Positions 1 to 7,801 of a DNA stretch of 23,056 nt are shown piece by piece. The notes under the pieces were generated by a model. That model saw only the letters and a program-made list of their open reading frames with translations, had not been told where the DNA came from and ran no database searches. Position numbers and translations under genes: made by a program. The first letter of the stretch is position 1. The number at the start of each line of letters is the position of its first letter. Source of the stretch: Balneolaceae bacterium (GTDB lineage: Bacteria; Bacteroidota; Rhodothermia; Balneolales; Balneolaceae); assembly GCA_007123785.1 (NCBI GenBank), contig SLGL01000199.1, positions 1-23,056 on the forward strand. Reading direction: 5' to 3'.

Positions 1-602
1 AACGGCCGGTTAACGATATGCTTTTTTTTGTTGAACATCCCCACGTATATACTCTTGGGAAAAGCGGCGATCAGGCTCATCTGCTTAAAACTTCATCAGA
101 ACTTGCCGAAATTGATGCTGAATTTATCGAAATAGACCGCGGCGGAGATATTACTTACCACGGCCCCGGTCAGATTGTGGGGTATCCCATCCTCGACCTC
201 GACCGGCATTTTACAGACATCCACAAATACCTGCGTTATTTGGAAGAGGTTGTGATAAGAACATGTTTGGATTACGGAATCGAAGCGAGCCGAATCGAAG
301 GGTTGACCGGCGTCTGGTCAAACGGAGAAAAAGTATGCGCGATGGGCATTCGCTGTTCAAGGTGGGTTACCATGCACGGATTTGCACTAAACGTAAATAC
401 CGATCTCTCCTATTTCAGCCACATTGTACCTTGTGGAATCAGTAACAGACATGTAACGAGCCTGGGCGCTCTTACAGGCCGTAAAATGAATATAGAAGAG
501 GTTAAAAAGAGAATATTAAAGCATTTTGCAGATGTTTTTGATGTTGAAATAAATCAAAAAGATTCACTTACTGAACCCAAGTTTCAAATTTCGTACCTTT
601 AG
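1..602 (+). CDS. lipB: Octanoyl-[acyl-carrier-protein]:protein N-octanoyltransferase LipB, 5'-truncated by window edge
   Basis: LipB moves octanoate from acyl-ACP to the lipoyl domains of 2-oxoacid dehydrogenases and GcvH, the first step of lipoate synthesis in the cytoplasm. The reading frame is open to the window edge (codons R-P-V-N-D precede the first ATG at 18), and the usual N-terminal strand is missing, so the true start lies upstream. Counting from the ATG at 18, I see the RGGDITYHGPGQ signature at 41-52, the catalytic Lys105 in EKVCAMGIR, and the catalytic Cys139 in VPCGISNRHVTSLG. The visible part is 194 aa from that ATG, against roughly 210-250 for the family. lipA follows after 44 bases on the same strand, the usual partner, so the two are probably co-transcribed. 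The identification is secure; only the start is unknown. Confidence 0.95.
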   Translation, partial: RPVNDMLFFVEHPHVYTLGKSGDQAHLLKTSSELAEIDAEFIEIDRGGDITYHGPGQIVGYPILDLDRHFTDIHKYLRYLEEVVIRTCLDYGIEASRIEGLTGVWSNGEKVCAMGIRCSRWVTMHGFALNVNTDLSYFSHIVPCGISNRHVTSLGALTGRKMNIEEVKKRILKHFADVFDVEINQKDSLTEPKFQISYL

Positions 603-646
603 GAACAGAAGAATAAAAGCCATTCACGGGCATAGCGATTTTATTT

Positions 647-1525
647 ATGATTAAAGAACTTGATGTAATTGACAAAAGCGGTCCGGCCCAGAGACGCCCG
701 GACTGGCTTCGTGTAAAACTTCCATCCGGCCAAAAGTTCAAAGAAGTTTCCGAAACCATCCGAAAGAATAATCTGAACACGGTCTGCTCAGAAGCACGCT
801 GCCCCAATATGGGCGAGTGCTGGGGGGCCGGAACGGCTACCTTTATGATTTTGGGTGATGTATGTACCCGTTCCTGTTCATTTTGTGCAGTTAAAACCGG
901 GCGGCCTGTTCAGGGACTGGACTGGGATGAACCCCGCCGTGTTGCCGATGCTGCATCAAAAATGAAACTGAAGCATGTGGTACTGACCTCAGTCAATCGT
1001 GATGAACGAAAAGACGGAGGCGCACCCATTTTTGCCGAATGCCACAAGGTACTTAGAGAAACCATTAATGGCGTTACCATTGAGTCGCTCATACCTGATT
1101 TTCGCGGTGTTTGGGAAGCTTTGCAGATTGTGATTGATACTCCCCCCGATGTACTGAGCCATAATCTTGAAACAGTGCCGAGACTTTACAGAACGGTGCG
1201 CCCGCAAGCTAAATATAAACGCTCTCTGGAACTTTTGCTCCGCTGCAAAAATAAAGGGCTGCGGACCAAAACCGGTATTATGGTTGGGCTTGGGGAAACG
1301 CGGGAAGAAGTTATTCAGCTTATGCAGGATTGCGTAGATCATAAAGTCGATGTTCTGACCATAGGTCAATACATGCAGCCCACGAAAATGCACCACCCGG
1401 TAGTGGAGTGGATTCATCCCGACCAATTTAACGAATATAAAGAGATCGGTGAAACTCTTGGGCTTGAGCATGTGGAAAGCGGACCACTTGTTCGGTCTTC
1501 GTATCATGCCGAGCGTCACGTTTGA
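647..1525 (+). CDS. lipA: Lipoyl synthase (radical SAM)
   Basis: LipA inserts two sulfurs into protein-bound octanoyl groups, using SAM and two [4Fe-4S] clusters, which completes lipoate synthesis after LipB. The 292-aa product has the auxiliary-cluster motif C47-x4-C52-x5-C58, the radical-SAM motif C73-x3-C77-x2-C80, and the C-terminal RSSY motif at 283-286, whose serine ligates the auxiliary cluster. Length is normal for the family. The ATG at 647 gives the usual N-terminus and has no strong Shine-Dalgarno sequence. It lies 44 bases after lipB, and plsY follows after 90 bases. Large antisense ORFs opposite this gene are shadows. Confidence 0.97.
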   Translation: MIKELDVIDKSGPAQRRPDWLRVKLPSGQKFKEVSETIRKNNLNTVCSEARCPNMGECWGAGTATFMILGDVCTRSCSFCAVKTGRPVQGLDWDEPRRVADAASKMKLKHVVLTSVNRDERKDGGAPIFAECHKVLRETINGVTIESLIPDFRGVWEALQIVIDTPPDVLSHNLETVPRLYRTVRPQAKYKRSLELLLRCKNKGLRTKTGIMVGLGETREEVIQLMQDCVDHKVDVLTIGQYMQPTKMHHPVVEWIHPDQFNEYKEIGETLGLEHVESGPLVRSSYHAERHV

Positions 1526-1615
1526 TTTTTTTAACACTATGCCTGTTTAGTTCTTCTGATCAGTATAGTATATCTAATTTTGACGGTGATTAAACCCTGA
1601 ACGGAAACGCTTCCA

Positions 1616-2311
1616 ATGTTATCACTTTTAGTTGTTGTTTTGCTTTGTTATTTAATCGGTGCCATTCCAAGCTCACTGTGGATGGGAAAGATTTTCTACA
1701 AGGTTGACATCCGTGAACATGGAAGTGGTAATGCGGGAGCAACCAATACTTTCAGAATTCTTGGCTGGAAAGCAGGCACTATTGTACTTCTTTTTGATTT
1801 TGGAAAAGGCCTTTTCTGTACTACTGTCATAAGCGGACTGGCGTGGTACATAGGTGACGGACCTGTTTCATTCTATGCCAATTGGGAAGTAGAATCGATG
1901 TTGTTGATTTTTTCAGGTATTGCTGCTGTAATCGGGCACATGTTTCCGGTATATGCGAACTTCAGTGGCGGAAAAGGAGCGGCTACAGCATGTGGCATGC
2001 TTTACGGTATTGAGCCGGTTTCAATCAGTATTTCACTTGCGCTTTTTTTGATTGTAATGTTCACAACCAGATACGTTTCCCTCGGTTCTATAACCGGAGC
2101 CTTGATTTATCCTTTTTCACAGCTTACCCTTCGTTATGGTCTGGATTGGGACATTGATGGAAGTATCATTCTGTTTACCAGTATCATCGCTGCAGCGATC
2201 GTTTTTAAACATAAAGGAAATATTAAACGCCTATTGGAGGGTACCGAAAACCGAATTCAATCGTTCAAGCCATCCAAAGGCAGAATCAATGAAGAACATT
2301 CTACAGCGTGA
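1616..2311 (+). CDS. plsY: Acyl-phosphate:glycerol-3-phosphate acyltransferase PlsY
   Basis: PlsY is an inner-membrane enzyme that transfers the acyl group of acyl-phosphate to glycerol-3-phosphate, giving lysophosphatidate, the first membrane phospholipid intermediate. The 231-aa product shows the family's three signatures: IPSS near residue 17 followed by HGSGNAGATN at about 35-44, then GHMFPVY with FSGGKGAAT, then HKGNIKRLLEGTENR near the C-terminus. Several hydrophobic segments separate them. A C-terminal polar tail of about 20 residues follows the last motif. The stop codon overlaps the GTG start of gpsA (sequence GTGA), so the enzyme making glycerol-3-phosphate is translationally coupled to the enzyme using it. 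Confidence 0.96.
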   Translation: MLSLLVVVLLCYLIGAIPSSLWMGKIFYKVDIREHGSGNAGATNTFRILGWKAGTIVLLFDFGKGLFCTTVISGLAWYIGDGPVSFYANWEVESMLLIFSGIAAVIGHMFPVYANFSGGKGAATACGMLYGIEPVSISISLALFLIVMFTTRYVSLGSITGALIYPFSQLTLRYGLDWDIDGSIILFTSIIAAAIVFKHKGNIKRLLEGTENRIQSFKPSKGRINEEHSTA

Positions 2312-3318
2312 AGAAAATAAGCATTATAGGAGCAGGAAGTTTTGGTACAGCCATCGCTGTTGTGCTTGGTAACAGCAAGTACGACATCACCATCTGGGCC
2401 AGAGAATCCGAGGTTGTGGAAGGGATTAACCGAAATAAAAAGAACCCGGCTTATCTTACCAATGTTTCGCTCCCTGAAACCGTAAAAGCAAGAAGTTCAC
2501 TTGAAGAAACCATCCAGGGTTCTGGTATGATTATATTTGCCACTCCATCTCACGCTATGAGAGAAGTGGCTGAAAAAACAAGGGCATACCTTTCAGGAAA
2601 AGAAATTATTGTTTCCGTCGCTAAAGGCATTGAACAAGATACACTGATGACCCCATCCCAGATTCTTACAGAAGTTCTGGACGGGGTGGTTTTGGAAGAC
2701 CAAATTGGTGTGTTGACAGGCCCCAGCCACGCCGAAGAAGTAGGAACTTTTAAGCCAACCACCGTGGTGGCATCGGCCTATTCGAAGCGGGCAGCGAGGA
2801 TTATCCAGGAAACATTTATGACACCTAAATTCCGGGTATATCTGAATTACGACATTCTCGGAGCAGAGATTGGAGGAGCTCTTAAAAATATTATGGCAAT
2901 AGCTGCCGGAATTGTGGACGGAGCTGATCTGGGTGACAATGCAAAAGCGGCACTCATTACCAGAGGGCTTCACGAAATGAAGCGGATGGGCAGTGCACTC
3001 GGAGCTTCGCAAGACACCTTTTCGGGGCTTACGGGCATGGGTGATCTGATTGTAACATGCACCAGCCGCCACAGCAGAAACCGGTATGTGGGTTACAATA
3101 TCGGGAAGGGAAAATCACTTCAGGAAGTCACTTCAGGGATGAATATGGTAGCCGAAGGTGTAAAAACCGCCCGTTCAGTTTCACAGTGGTCCAGGAAAAA
3201 CAATGTGGAAATGCCAATCACCGAAGCCGTGTATAAAGTTCTTTTTGAAAATATTAACCCCGGTGACGCCGTTCATGAACTAATGACCCGAAACGCAAAG
3301 AACGAAATCATGATATGA
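2308..3318 (+). CDS. gpsA: NAD(P)H-dependent glycerol-3-phosphate dehydrogenase
   Basis: GpsA reduces dihydroxyacetone phosphate to sn-glycerol-3-phosphate in the cytoplasm, supplying PlsY. The 336-aa product begins with the Rossmann motif GAGSFGTA at 8-15 and contains SVAKGIE around Lys106, GPSHAEEV at 138-145, the catalytic Lys193 in GGALKNIMA, and the substrate-binding GLTGMGDL and SRNR segments near 240-260. The start is GTG at 2308, inside the plsY stop (4-base overlap); no ATG fits the N-terminal MKKISIIGAG as well. Length is normal. It is the fourth gene of an apparent lipB-lipA-plsY-gpsA transcription unit, and the next gene is 134 bases away. Confidence 0.97.
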   Translation: MKKISIIGAGSFGTAIAVVLGNSKYDITIWARESEVVEGINRNKKNPAYLTNVSLPETVKARSSLEETIQGSGMIIFATPSHAMREVAEKTRAYLSGKEIIVSVAKGIEQDTLMTPSQILTEVLDGVVLEDQIGVLTGPSHAEEVGTFKPTTVVASAYSKRAARIIQETFMTPKFRVYLNYDILGAEIGGALKNIMAIAAGIVDGADLGDNAKAALITRGLHEMKRMGSALGASQDTFSGLTGMGDLIVTCTSRHSRNRYVGYNIGKGKSLQEVTSGMNMVAEGVKTARSVSQWSRKNNVEMPITEAVYKVLFENINPGDAVHELMTRNAKNEIMI

Positions 3319-3370
3319 AATAACACCCTGTTCCCGGCCGGAATGACGCAAACAACCCAAGCTTATCATA

Positions 3371-3404
3371 TTCATGGATCGGCAGACGGCCCCGTCTTCA
3401 TGAA
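3371..3404 (+). other. Two-part inverted repeat (hairpin) between gpsA and the AlbA_2 gene
   Basis: Outer arms TTCATG (3371-3376) and CATGAA (3399-3404) enclose inner arms AGACGG (3384-3389) and CCGTCT (3392-3397). All four arm pairings are perfect, with an uneven internal loop between them. No T-tract follows, so this is not a standard intrinsic terminator. It could be a leader or end-of-transcript structure. Function is inferred only from position. Confidence 0.35.
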
Positions 3405-3452
3405 AGATTCAAATTGATTTAAGACCTTCCATCATCAAATTTATTTGACATT

Positions 3453-4130
3453 ATGTTACTCCCAAACGGCGAAATCGTCATCTCCGATATGAGTCCGGCG
3501 GATCTGAGAAATCTGATTCAAACCGGCGAAGGCACGTATCTCGAATTCAAAAAAACCACTCCGTCTCCCGAAAAAATAGCCCGTGAAATTGCAGCATTTG
3601 CAAACACAAAGGGCGGTACTATTCTTGTCGGTGTGGATGATTATAAAAACATAACTGGCATAAGGGCTTACTACGAAGAGGAATATCTTCTTCAGAAAGC
3701 GGCTCATGAGTGTTGTGTTCCACCCGTACCCATCCGAATTGAACTGGTTCATAGCGGACAGATCGATGTGATAGTAGTGAAGGTTCCGGAAATGTCCGAA
3801 AAACCGGTTTACAATAAAAGCAAGAAAAAACGACTGGTTTTTGTACGTGAAAAGGATGAAAGTGTGCTGGCCAGCGATGAGATGGCAGAGATTCTGAAAC
3901 AAAAACACTCTGATGAAGGTGTTACCTTTGAATATGGTGAGAAAGAGCAGATGCTGTTTCGGTATTTGAATGAATATGGTGAAATTACCGTTATGAAATT
4001 CTCACAACTGGTGAGTATAAACAGCTACCGCGCTTCCAAAATTCTGATTAACTTGGTGAGTGCCGGAGTGCTGAAACTTTTTCGCCGTTCTGAGACGGAT
4101 TATTACACATTTTCGAATTCAACGAAATAA
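3453..4130 (+). CDS. Schlafen AlbA_2-domain protein with C-terminal winged-helix-like region
   Basis: The N-terminal two thirds match the AlbA_2 (Schlafen-type, PF04326-like) domain: GEGTYLEFKKT at about 25-35, then IAREIAAFANTKGGTILVGVDD at about 42-63, the most diagnostic block, then a VREKDESVLAS strand near 131-141. Residues after about 160 look like a winged helix (EKEQMLFRYLNEYGEI followed by SYRASKILINLVSAGVL). In this family such proteins are usually predicted nucleic-acid- or nucleotide-binding regulators; the true role is seldom known. The product is 225 aa. ATG 3489 (residue 13) is an alternative start that keeps the whole domain. It sits between gpsA and an Fe-S carrier gene that begins 12 bases downstream, suggesting joint transcription. 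No defence-system partners are nearby. Confidence 0.8.
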   Translation: MLLPNGEIVISDMSPADLRNLIQTGEGTYLEFKKTTPSPEKIAREIAAFANTKGGTILVGVDDYKNITGIRAYYEEEYLLQKAAHECCVPPVPIRIELVHSGQIDVIVVKVPEMSEKPVYNKSKKKRLVFVREKDESVLASDEMAEILKQKHSDEGVTFEYGEKEQMLFRYLNEYGEITVMKFSQLVSINSYRASKILINLVSAGVLKLFRRSETDYYTFSNSTK

Positions 4131-4142
4131 ACCCGATTGACC

Positions 4143-4577
4143 ATGGCAGTTCAGGATGAAAATTTGAATGATGTTATCGCATCACTTATTGATGTTGAAG
4201 AAGAGGAAGAAACATCTTCTGCTCCTACCCCGGAAATGAAATCTGATGCCGATCCGGTTTTACTTACCACTCGCGCTGCCCGGCAGATTAAAAAAATCAG
4301 AGACAACGAAGATCTCAACGCAGACCTCTATCTGAGAGTAGCTGTCGAAGGCGGTGGCTGCTCCGGCCTGAGCTATAAACTGGGTTTCGATATCCGTACC
4401 GATGAAGACAGACTTGTACAAAGCCAGGGACTTGAAATCATCATCAACCCAAAACACCTGATGTACCTCGGAGGTATCGTAATTGATTACCCGGACGGCC
4501 TGGATGCACGCGGTTTTACATTTGATAATCCAAACGCAAGTGAATCTTGCGGATGCGGTTCATCTTTTGCGGTTTAA
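4143..4577 (+). CDS. A-type iron-sulfur carrier (HesB/IscA/ErpA family) with acidic N-terminal extension
   Basis: A-type carriers pass [2Fe-2S] or [4Fe-4S] clusters from the scaffold to apo-proteins. The conserved domain fills residues 37-144 and carries the three ligand cysteines: Cys73 in GGGCSGLSYKLGF, and Cys136 and Cys138 in the terminal ESCGCGSSF. The first 36 residues are extra to the family's usual core of about 107 residues and are strongly acidic (D/E-rich around 18-24). I chose ATG 4143 (MAVQDEN); a TTG at 4137 would add two residues. The gene starts 12 bases after the AlbA_2 gene. Client enzymes in this window include LipA, NapA and the IlvD-type dehydratase, though that link is only contextual. 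IscA, SufA and ErpA cannot be told apart here. Confidence 0.9.
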   Translation: MAVQDENLNDVIASLIDVEEEEETSSAPTPEMKSDADPVLLTTRAARQIKKIRDNEDLNADLYLRVAVEGGGCSGLSYKLGFDIRTDEDRLVQSQGLEIIINPKHLMYLGGIVIDYPDGLDARGFTFDNPNASESCGCGSSFAV

Positions 4578-4604
4578 CAGAGCATCAGAATGACAGAAAA
4601 TAAT

Positions 4605-4625
4605 CTGCACCATTAAGGGTGCCAG
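4605..4625. other. Small hairpin in the convergent gap between the Fe-S carrier and ndh
   Basis: CTGCACC (4605-4611) can pair with GGTGCCAG (4618-4625) with one bulged base. It lies midway between two convergent genes, where a bidirectional terminator would be expected, but no T-tract follows on either strand. Weak support. Confidence 0.25.
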
Positions 4626-4685
4626 TAGGGATTTCCCCGGCAGTTGTTTCCATAACACAGATCTGATAACGGCTCAGAAATATTC

Positions 4686-5948
4686 TTAAAGCTTCCCATT
4701 TTTTAAGCGGTCTGTTATCAGCCGTACACCTCGCTTGAAGGTGATGTAGTGCCATACCCACTCTGCAAATACACGAAACCGATTTCGAAAACCGATCAGA
4801 AAAAAGATGTGGATGAACGACCAAAGTATCCACGCAATCACTCCTTTGAATTTGAAGCCGCGTATATCAGCTACTGCCTTGGCCCGTCCGATGGTTGCCA
4901 TTGTTCCCTTGTCCACATAACGAAAAGGCATGACAGAAGATATGTCATCACCTTTTTTTATTATTTTTCCCACATATTTACCCATTTGAAGTGCAACAGG
5001 AGCCAGGCCGGGCAGAGCCTTTCCATTTTCATCTTCCAGGTAAGCGGCGTCCCCAATCACAAAAATGTTTTCTGAACCGGGAATGGTAAGATTCTGATTA
5101 ACTTTTACTCGTCCCATCTTATCGGTTTCACAGTTCAGTGTTTTCAACAGGGGCGAAGCTGTAACCCCGGCTGCCCAAATGATGTTGGGTGTTTCGATAA
5201 ATCTACTCTCTGTCTGAACACCATTTTTAAGGATGTCGGTAACAGGATGATCCAGAAGTACAGTAACACCCATCTTTTTAAGGTCTTCTTTGGCTCGTTC
5301 CGATAACTGATCGGGATACCCATTCAGCACTTTTGGCCCGGCTTCAACAAGGAATATTTCAGTCTCAGACGGTGAAATATTTCTGAAATCGCGCATCATA
5401 TTTCTTTTGGCAATCTCGGATATGGCACCTGCGGTTTCGACTCCAGTTGGACCTGCCCCTATAATTATATAACGCAGATATGGTTTGCGTGACTCATTGT
5501 CATCCATCTGATCTGCTTTTTCAAGTGAGACCAGAATCCGTTCACGAATATCAAGCGCGTTATCGATTGTCTTCAGCCCGGGGGCATGTTTTTTCCACTC
5601 ATTGTTTCCGAAATAATTGTATAGTGCGCCTGGTGCTGCAACAAGCATATCAAAAGAAAGGAGCTTACCACTATTAAGTTTTACACGATTATTCTTTTTG
5701 TCGATATCAACCACCTCACCAAGAATGGTTCGTACATTTTTCTGCCTTGTGAAAATGGCACGGATCGGCATGGCAATATCGCCGGGGGAAAGAGCTGCTG
5801 TTGCCACCTGGTACAACAAAGGCTGAAAAAGGTGGTGATTCTTTTTATCGATGATTGTAACCGAACAATCTGTGTTCCGAAGAGCTTTTGCAACAGCAAT
5901 ACCTCCAAATCCACCCCCGATAATGATGATCTCTTTGTTTGATTTCAT
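4686..5948 (-). CDS. ndh: Type II NADH:quinone dehydrogenase (NDH-2)
   Basis: NDH-2 is a single-subunit flavoprotein on the cytoplasmic face of the inner membrane. It passes electrons from NADH to quinone without pumping protons. The 420-aa product has the FAD-binding GGGFGG at 11-16, the second dinucleotide motif IGAGPTGVE at 163-171 (Glu171 typical of the NADH site), the FAD motif GDAA at 299-302, and APVALQMGKYV at 316-326, the quinone-site region with the second Gln (Gln321) present. A hydrophobic C-terminal helix near 370-387 (AWILWSFIHIFFLIGF) followed by basic residues is the usual membrane anchor. It is the last of the minus-strand run; hslO lies 67 bases upstream of it in transcription order. 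Confidence 0.94.
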   Translation of the reverse strand: MKSNKEIIIIGGGFGGIAVAKALRNTDCSVTIIDKKNHHLFQPLLYQVATAALSPGDIAMPIRAIFTRQKNVRTILGEVVDIDKKNNRVKLNSGKLLSFDMLVAAPGALYNYFGNNEWKKHAPGLKTIDNALDIRERILVSLEKADQMDDNESRKPYLRYIIIGAGPTGVETAGAISEIAKRNMMRDFRNISPSETEIFLVEAGPKVLNGYPDQLSERAKEDLKKMGVTVLLDHPVTDILKNGVQTESRFIETPNIIWAAGVTASPLLKTLNCETDKMGRVKVNQNLTIPGSENIFVIGDAAYLEDENGKALPGLAPVALQMGKYVGKIIKKGDDISSVMPFRYVDKGTMATIGRAKAVADIRGFKFKGVIAWILWSFIHIFFLIGFRNRFRVFAEWVWHYITFKRGVRLITDRLKNGKL

Positions 5949-6015
5949 TTAAAAATCCCTACATGATTGTTTTGAATTGGAAAGCGGCAGGTACATTTAA
6001 TGAAAAGATTATCAA

Positions 6016-6921
6016 TCAATTTAATTTTGCCTGAGCAGACTCGACGATTGACCCGATCTCTTTTTTGGAAACCGTATGTCGTTTTCCGCAATAATGACAT
6101 ACCATCTCCTGGTCTTTACCCCTGAGCTCTTTCAGATCATCATAGGAGAGCAAAGAGAGCGCATTTTTGAACCTGTCGGGATTGCACCGGCAAAAAAAGT
6201 GTACCGGCTGCCGATCCAGCTCTCTGATGTTGTAAGGTGCAGAGGCTTTCTCCATGATTACATCAATATAATCGCCGTTTGCCAGTAATTCAGGCACATC
6301 CGGCAATTCGGGAAGCCTGGACTGAAGAGTTTCCATTACGGATTCTTCGGCATCGGGCAAACGCTGAATTAGAATTCCACCTGCTTGTTCTACATCTCCG
6401 TTGTCTCTAATACTCACATCCATCAGAAATGCAGATAACACTTGTTCCGATTGGGCCATGTAGTGTGCCAAGTCCGACAAAATATCACCTTCCATAATCT
6501 GAATGGTGCTTGTACGGGGTTCTGCTTCGTTATACAGAGTTTTTGAAACAGTCAATAGTCCGAGGCCGATGCCATCGCCAATGGTTGTATTTTGTCTGCT
6601 ATAGTCAAGTTCAGCTGCTGGATTTAGTACATATCCTCTAATCTCACCGACGCGATTAGCCTCTGCCGTAATCATCCCAACAGGCCCGTTTCCTTCAAGT
6701 CTGATCTTTAATCGTTCTTCCCCCTTCAGTTCCGATGCAAGTAACATTGCAGCGGTAAGGGTGCGTCCGAGGAGAACTGTATTCAGCACAGAAAGACCAT
6801 GATTCTCTTTAGCAGTCTGTACCACATCCGTTGTTTTAACCACACTGATTTTAAACTGCCCGTTTTCTTCAATACCCTTGATAAGACGGTCTTTAAACGT
6901 GAATTCTTTTTTCAGTGACAT
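6016..6921 (-). CDS. hslO: Redox-regulated molecular chaperone Hsp33
   Basis: Hsp33 is a cytoplasmic holdase activated when its zinc-binding cysteines are oxidised (hypochlorite, peroxide plus heat). The 301-aa product has the family's N-terminal domain, including LNTVLLGRTLTAAMLLA near 46-62 and the GNGPVG turn at 77-82. The C-terminal redox switch has C244-x-C246 and C275-x2-C278, separated by 28 residues, all four zinc ligands present. Length is close to E. coli Hsp33. Start at ATG 6921 (MSLKKEF). Its neighbours are ndh and a repeat protein. About 160 bases upstream hold only the terminator of the next gene, so it probably has its own promoter, although I see no clear one. Confidence 0.96.
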   Translation of the reverse strand: MSLKKEFTFKDRLIKGIEENGQFKISVVKTTDVVQTAKENHGLSVLNTVLLGRTLTAAMLLASELKGEERLKIRLEGNGPVGMITAEANRVGEIRGYVLNPAAELDYSRQNTTIGDGIGLGLLTVSKTLYNEAEPRTSTIQIMEGDILSDLAHYMAQSEQVLSAFLMDVSIRDNGDVEQAGGILIQRLPDAEESVMETLQSRLPELPDVPELLANGDYIDVIMEKASAPYNIRELDRQPVHFFCRCNPDRFKNALSLLSYDDLKELRGKDQEMVCHYCGKRHTVSKKEIGSIVESAQAKLN

Positions 6922-7020
6922 GAAACTCGATTTTTGGAGCTTTATTGCTATAGCGTAGTCATAAAACCATTTATTAAGTAACTGTAACCAAAAAAATGGT
7001 AAAAAAAATCGTTCAAAATT

Positions 7021-7052
7021 AAAAAAAATTGGAGGCGGTGAACCTCCAATTT
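7021..7052 (-). terminator. Rho-independent terminator of the repeat-protein gene
   Basis: Ten-base perfect arms AAATTGGAGG (7026-7035) and CCTCCAATTT (7043-7052) enclose a 7-base loop. Read on the minus strand, the stem is followed by a run of eight T (complement of A at 7021-7028). It begins 31 bases past the stop codon of the gene at 7084. The A-tract lies on only one side, so it acts in the minus direction only. Confidence 0.9.
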
Positions 7053-7083
7053 AAAAGTAATAATACTGGTTATTTAAGCAGCC

Positions 7084-7662
7084 TTATCCTTCAGATTTGT
7101 CTTTTCTGATTTCATCAAGGATCTCCTTGGCCCCGTCAATGCTTTCATTGAGAGCTTCTTTTACAGAGTCGATGGCTCCACCACCAACTTCACGTGAAGC
7201 TTCTAAAGCGGCCACAATTGCGGTTTTAGTAGCCGAAACGGTATCTCCACCCACCTGCTTTACTCCGTTTACAGCGCCGCGAACGGATTCAACAGCTACA
7301 GATCCTACGTTTAATCCAAGCTCTTTAGCACTATAAATTGCCTGTTGAACACTTCCTCTAACGGCATCTTTTTGCTCAACACCTTGCTCCATAGCCCCCT
7401 GAACGGCACCATTCACAATCCCTTTTACGGCTTTCACAACAGATATGCCAATATCTGTAATACCATCCAGGGCACCTTTTACAATAGATGCGGGCACCTG
7501 TATTCCTTTCATTACCAATTCTCCAGCCCCTTTAATGGTGGTGACAGTGACATCTTTCACAGCATTGACAATGGTTGAACCAACATCCGCAGTTCCTTTT
7601 AAAGTGGATGTAATACCACCCTTTACACCATTCACTAATTTATTTACAAGTTTGATAGCCAT
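7084..7662 (-). CDS. Uncharacterised small amphipathic-helix repeat protein (192 aa)
   Basis: I do not recognise a named family. The protein is built almost wholly of Gly, Ala, Val, Ile, Lys and Ser and contains no Cys or Trp. A motif of the form [DNE]-[VI]-G-x-x-[AIV]-[VI]-x-[AS]-V-[KR] recurs at about residues 26-36 (DVGSTIVNAVK), 70-80 (DIGISVVKAVK), 118-128 (NVGSVAVESVR) and 158-168 (EVGGGAIDSVK), about 40-48 residues apart, with weaker intermediate copies. This pattern resembles phasin-like, LEA-like or apolipoprotein-like amphipathic helices that coat membranes or granules; that is inference. I see no signal peptide or membrane-spanning helix. I chose the ATG at 7662 because GGAGA sits 8 bases upstream; an in-frame ATG at 7722 would add 20 residues but lacks such a site and runs through a palindrome. 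It is monocistronic, with its own terminator. Confidence 0.75.
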   Translation of the reverse strand: MAIKLVNKLVNGVKGGITSTLKGTADVGSTIVNAVKDVTVTTIKGAGELVMKGIQVPASIVKGALDGITDIGISVVKAVKGIVNGAVQGAMEQGVEQKDAVRGSVQQAIYSAKELGLNVGSVAVESVRGAVNGVKQVGGDTVSATKTAIVAALEASREVGGGAIDSVKEALNESIDGAKEILDEIRKDKSEG

Positions 7663-7670
7663 AATTCTAT

Positions 7671-7675
7671 TCTCC
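7671..7675 (-). promoter_or_regulatory. Shine-Dalgarno site GGAGA of the repeat protein
   Basis: GGAGA on the minus strand, 8 bases before the ATG at 7662. It is the clearest ribosome-binding site I saw in the window and decides the start of this gene. Most other genes here lack one, which hints at strong translation of this protein. Confidence 0.7.
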
Positions 7676-7699
7676 AAATTTATTGTTAGTATGCAGATT

Positions 7700-7725
7700 G
7701 CAGTGTGATAATTTTGCCACACTAC
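7700..7725. promoter_or_regulatory. Palindrome upstream of the repeat protein (possible operator or leader hairpin)
   Basis: GCAGTGTG (7700-7707) and CACACTAC (7718-7725) form 8-base arms with one mismatch around a 10-base AT-rich centre. The site lies 37 to 62 bases before the ATG at 7662, in the only spacer available for this gene's promoter. It could be a dimeric repressor site or a hairpin in the mRNA leader. I do not know the regulator. Confidence 0.45.
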
Positions 7726-7801
7726 TACATTAATAATTTTATCTATAATTTAGTTCCTTTAGAAGATGATCCTCAATCCTTAACTATTATCAGATATGGG
7801 T

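Noticed and set aside
989..1537. Open frame of 182 codons on the minus strand opposite lipA
   Set aside because: It overlaps a certain gene on the other strand, and its product shows no recognisable domain or motif.
3414..3438. TTGAT ... ATCAA resembling an FNR box upstream of the AlbA_2 gene
   Set aside because: The half-sites are 15 bases apart, whereas FNR sites need 4, so spacing rules it out.
4986..5001. Missing first Gln in the NDH-2 quinone motif (APVALQ instead of AQxAxQ)
   Set aside because: The APVAxQ form is, to my knowledge, common in bacterial NDH-2, and the second Gln is kept.
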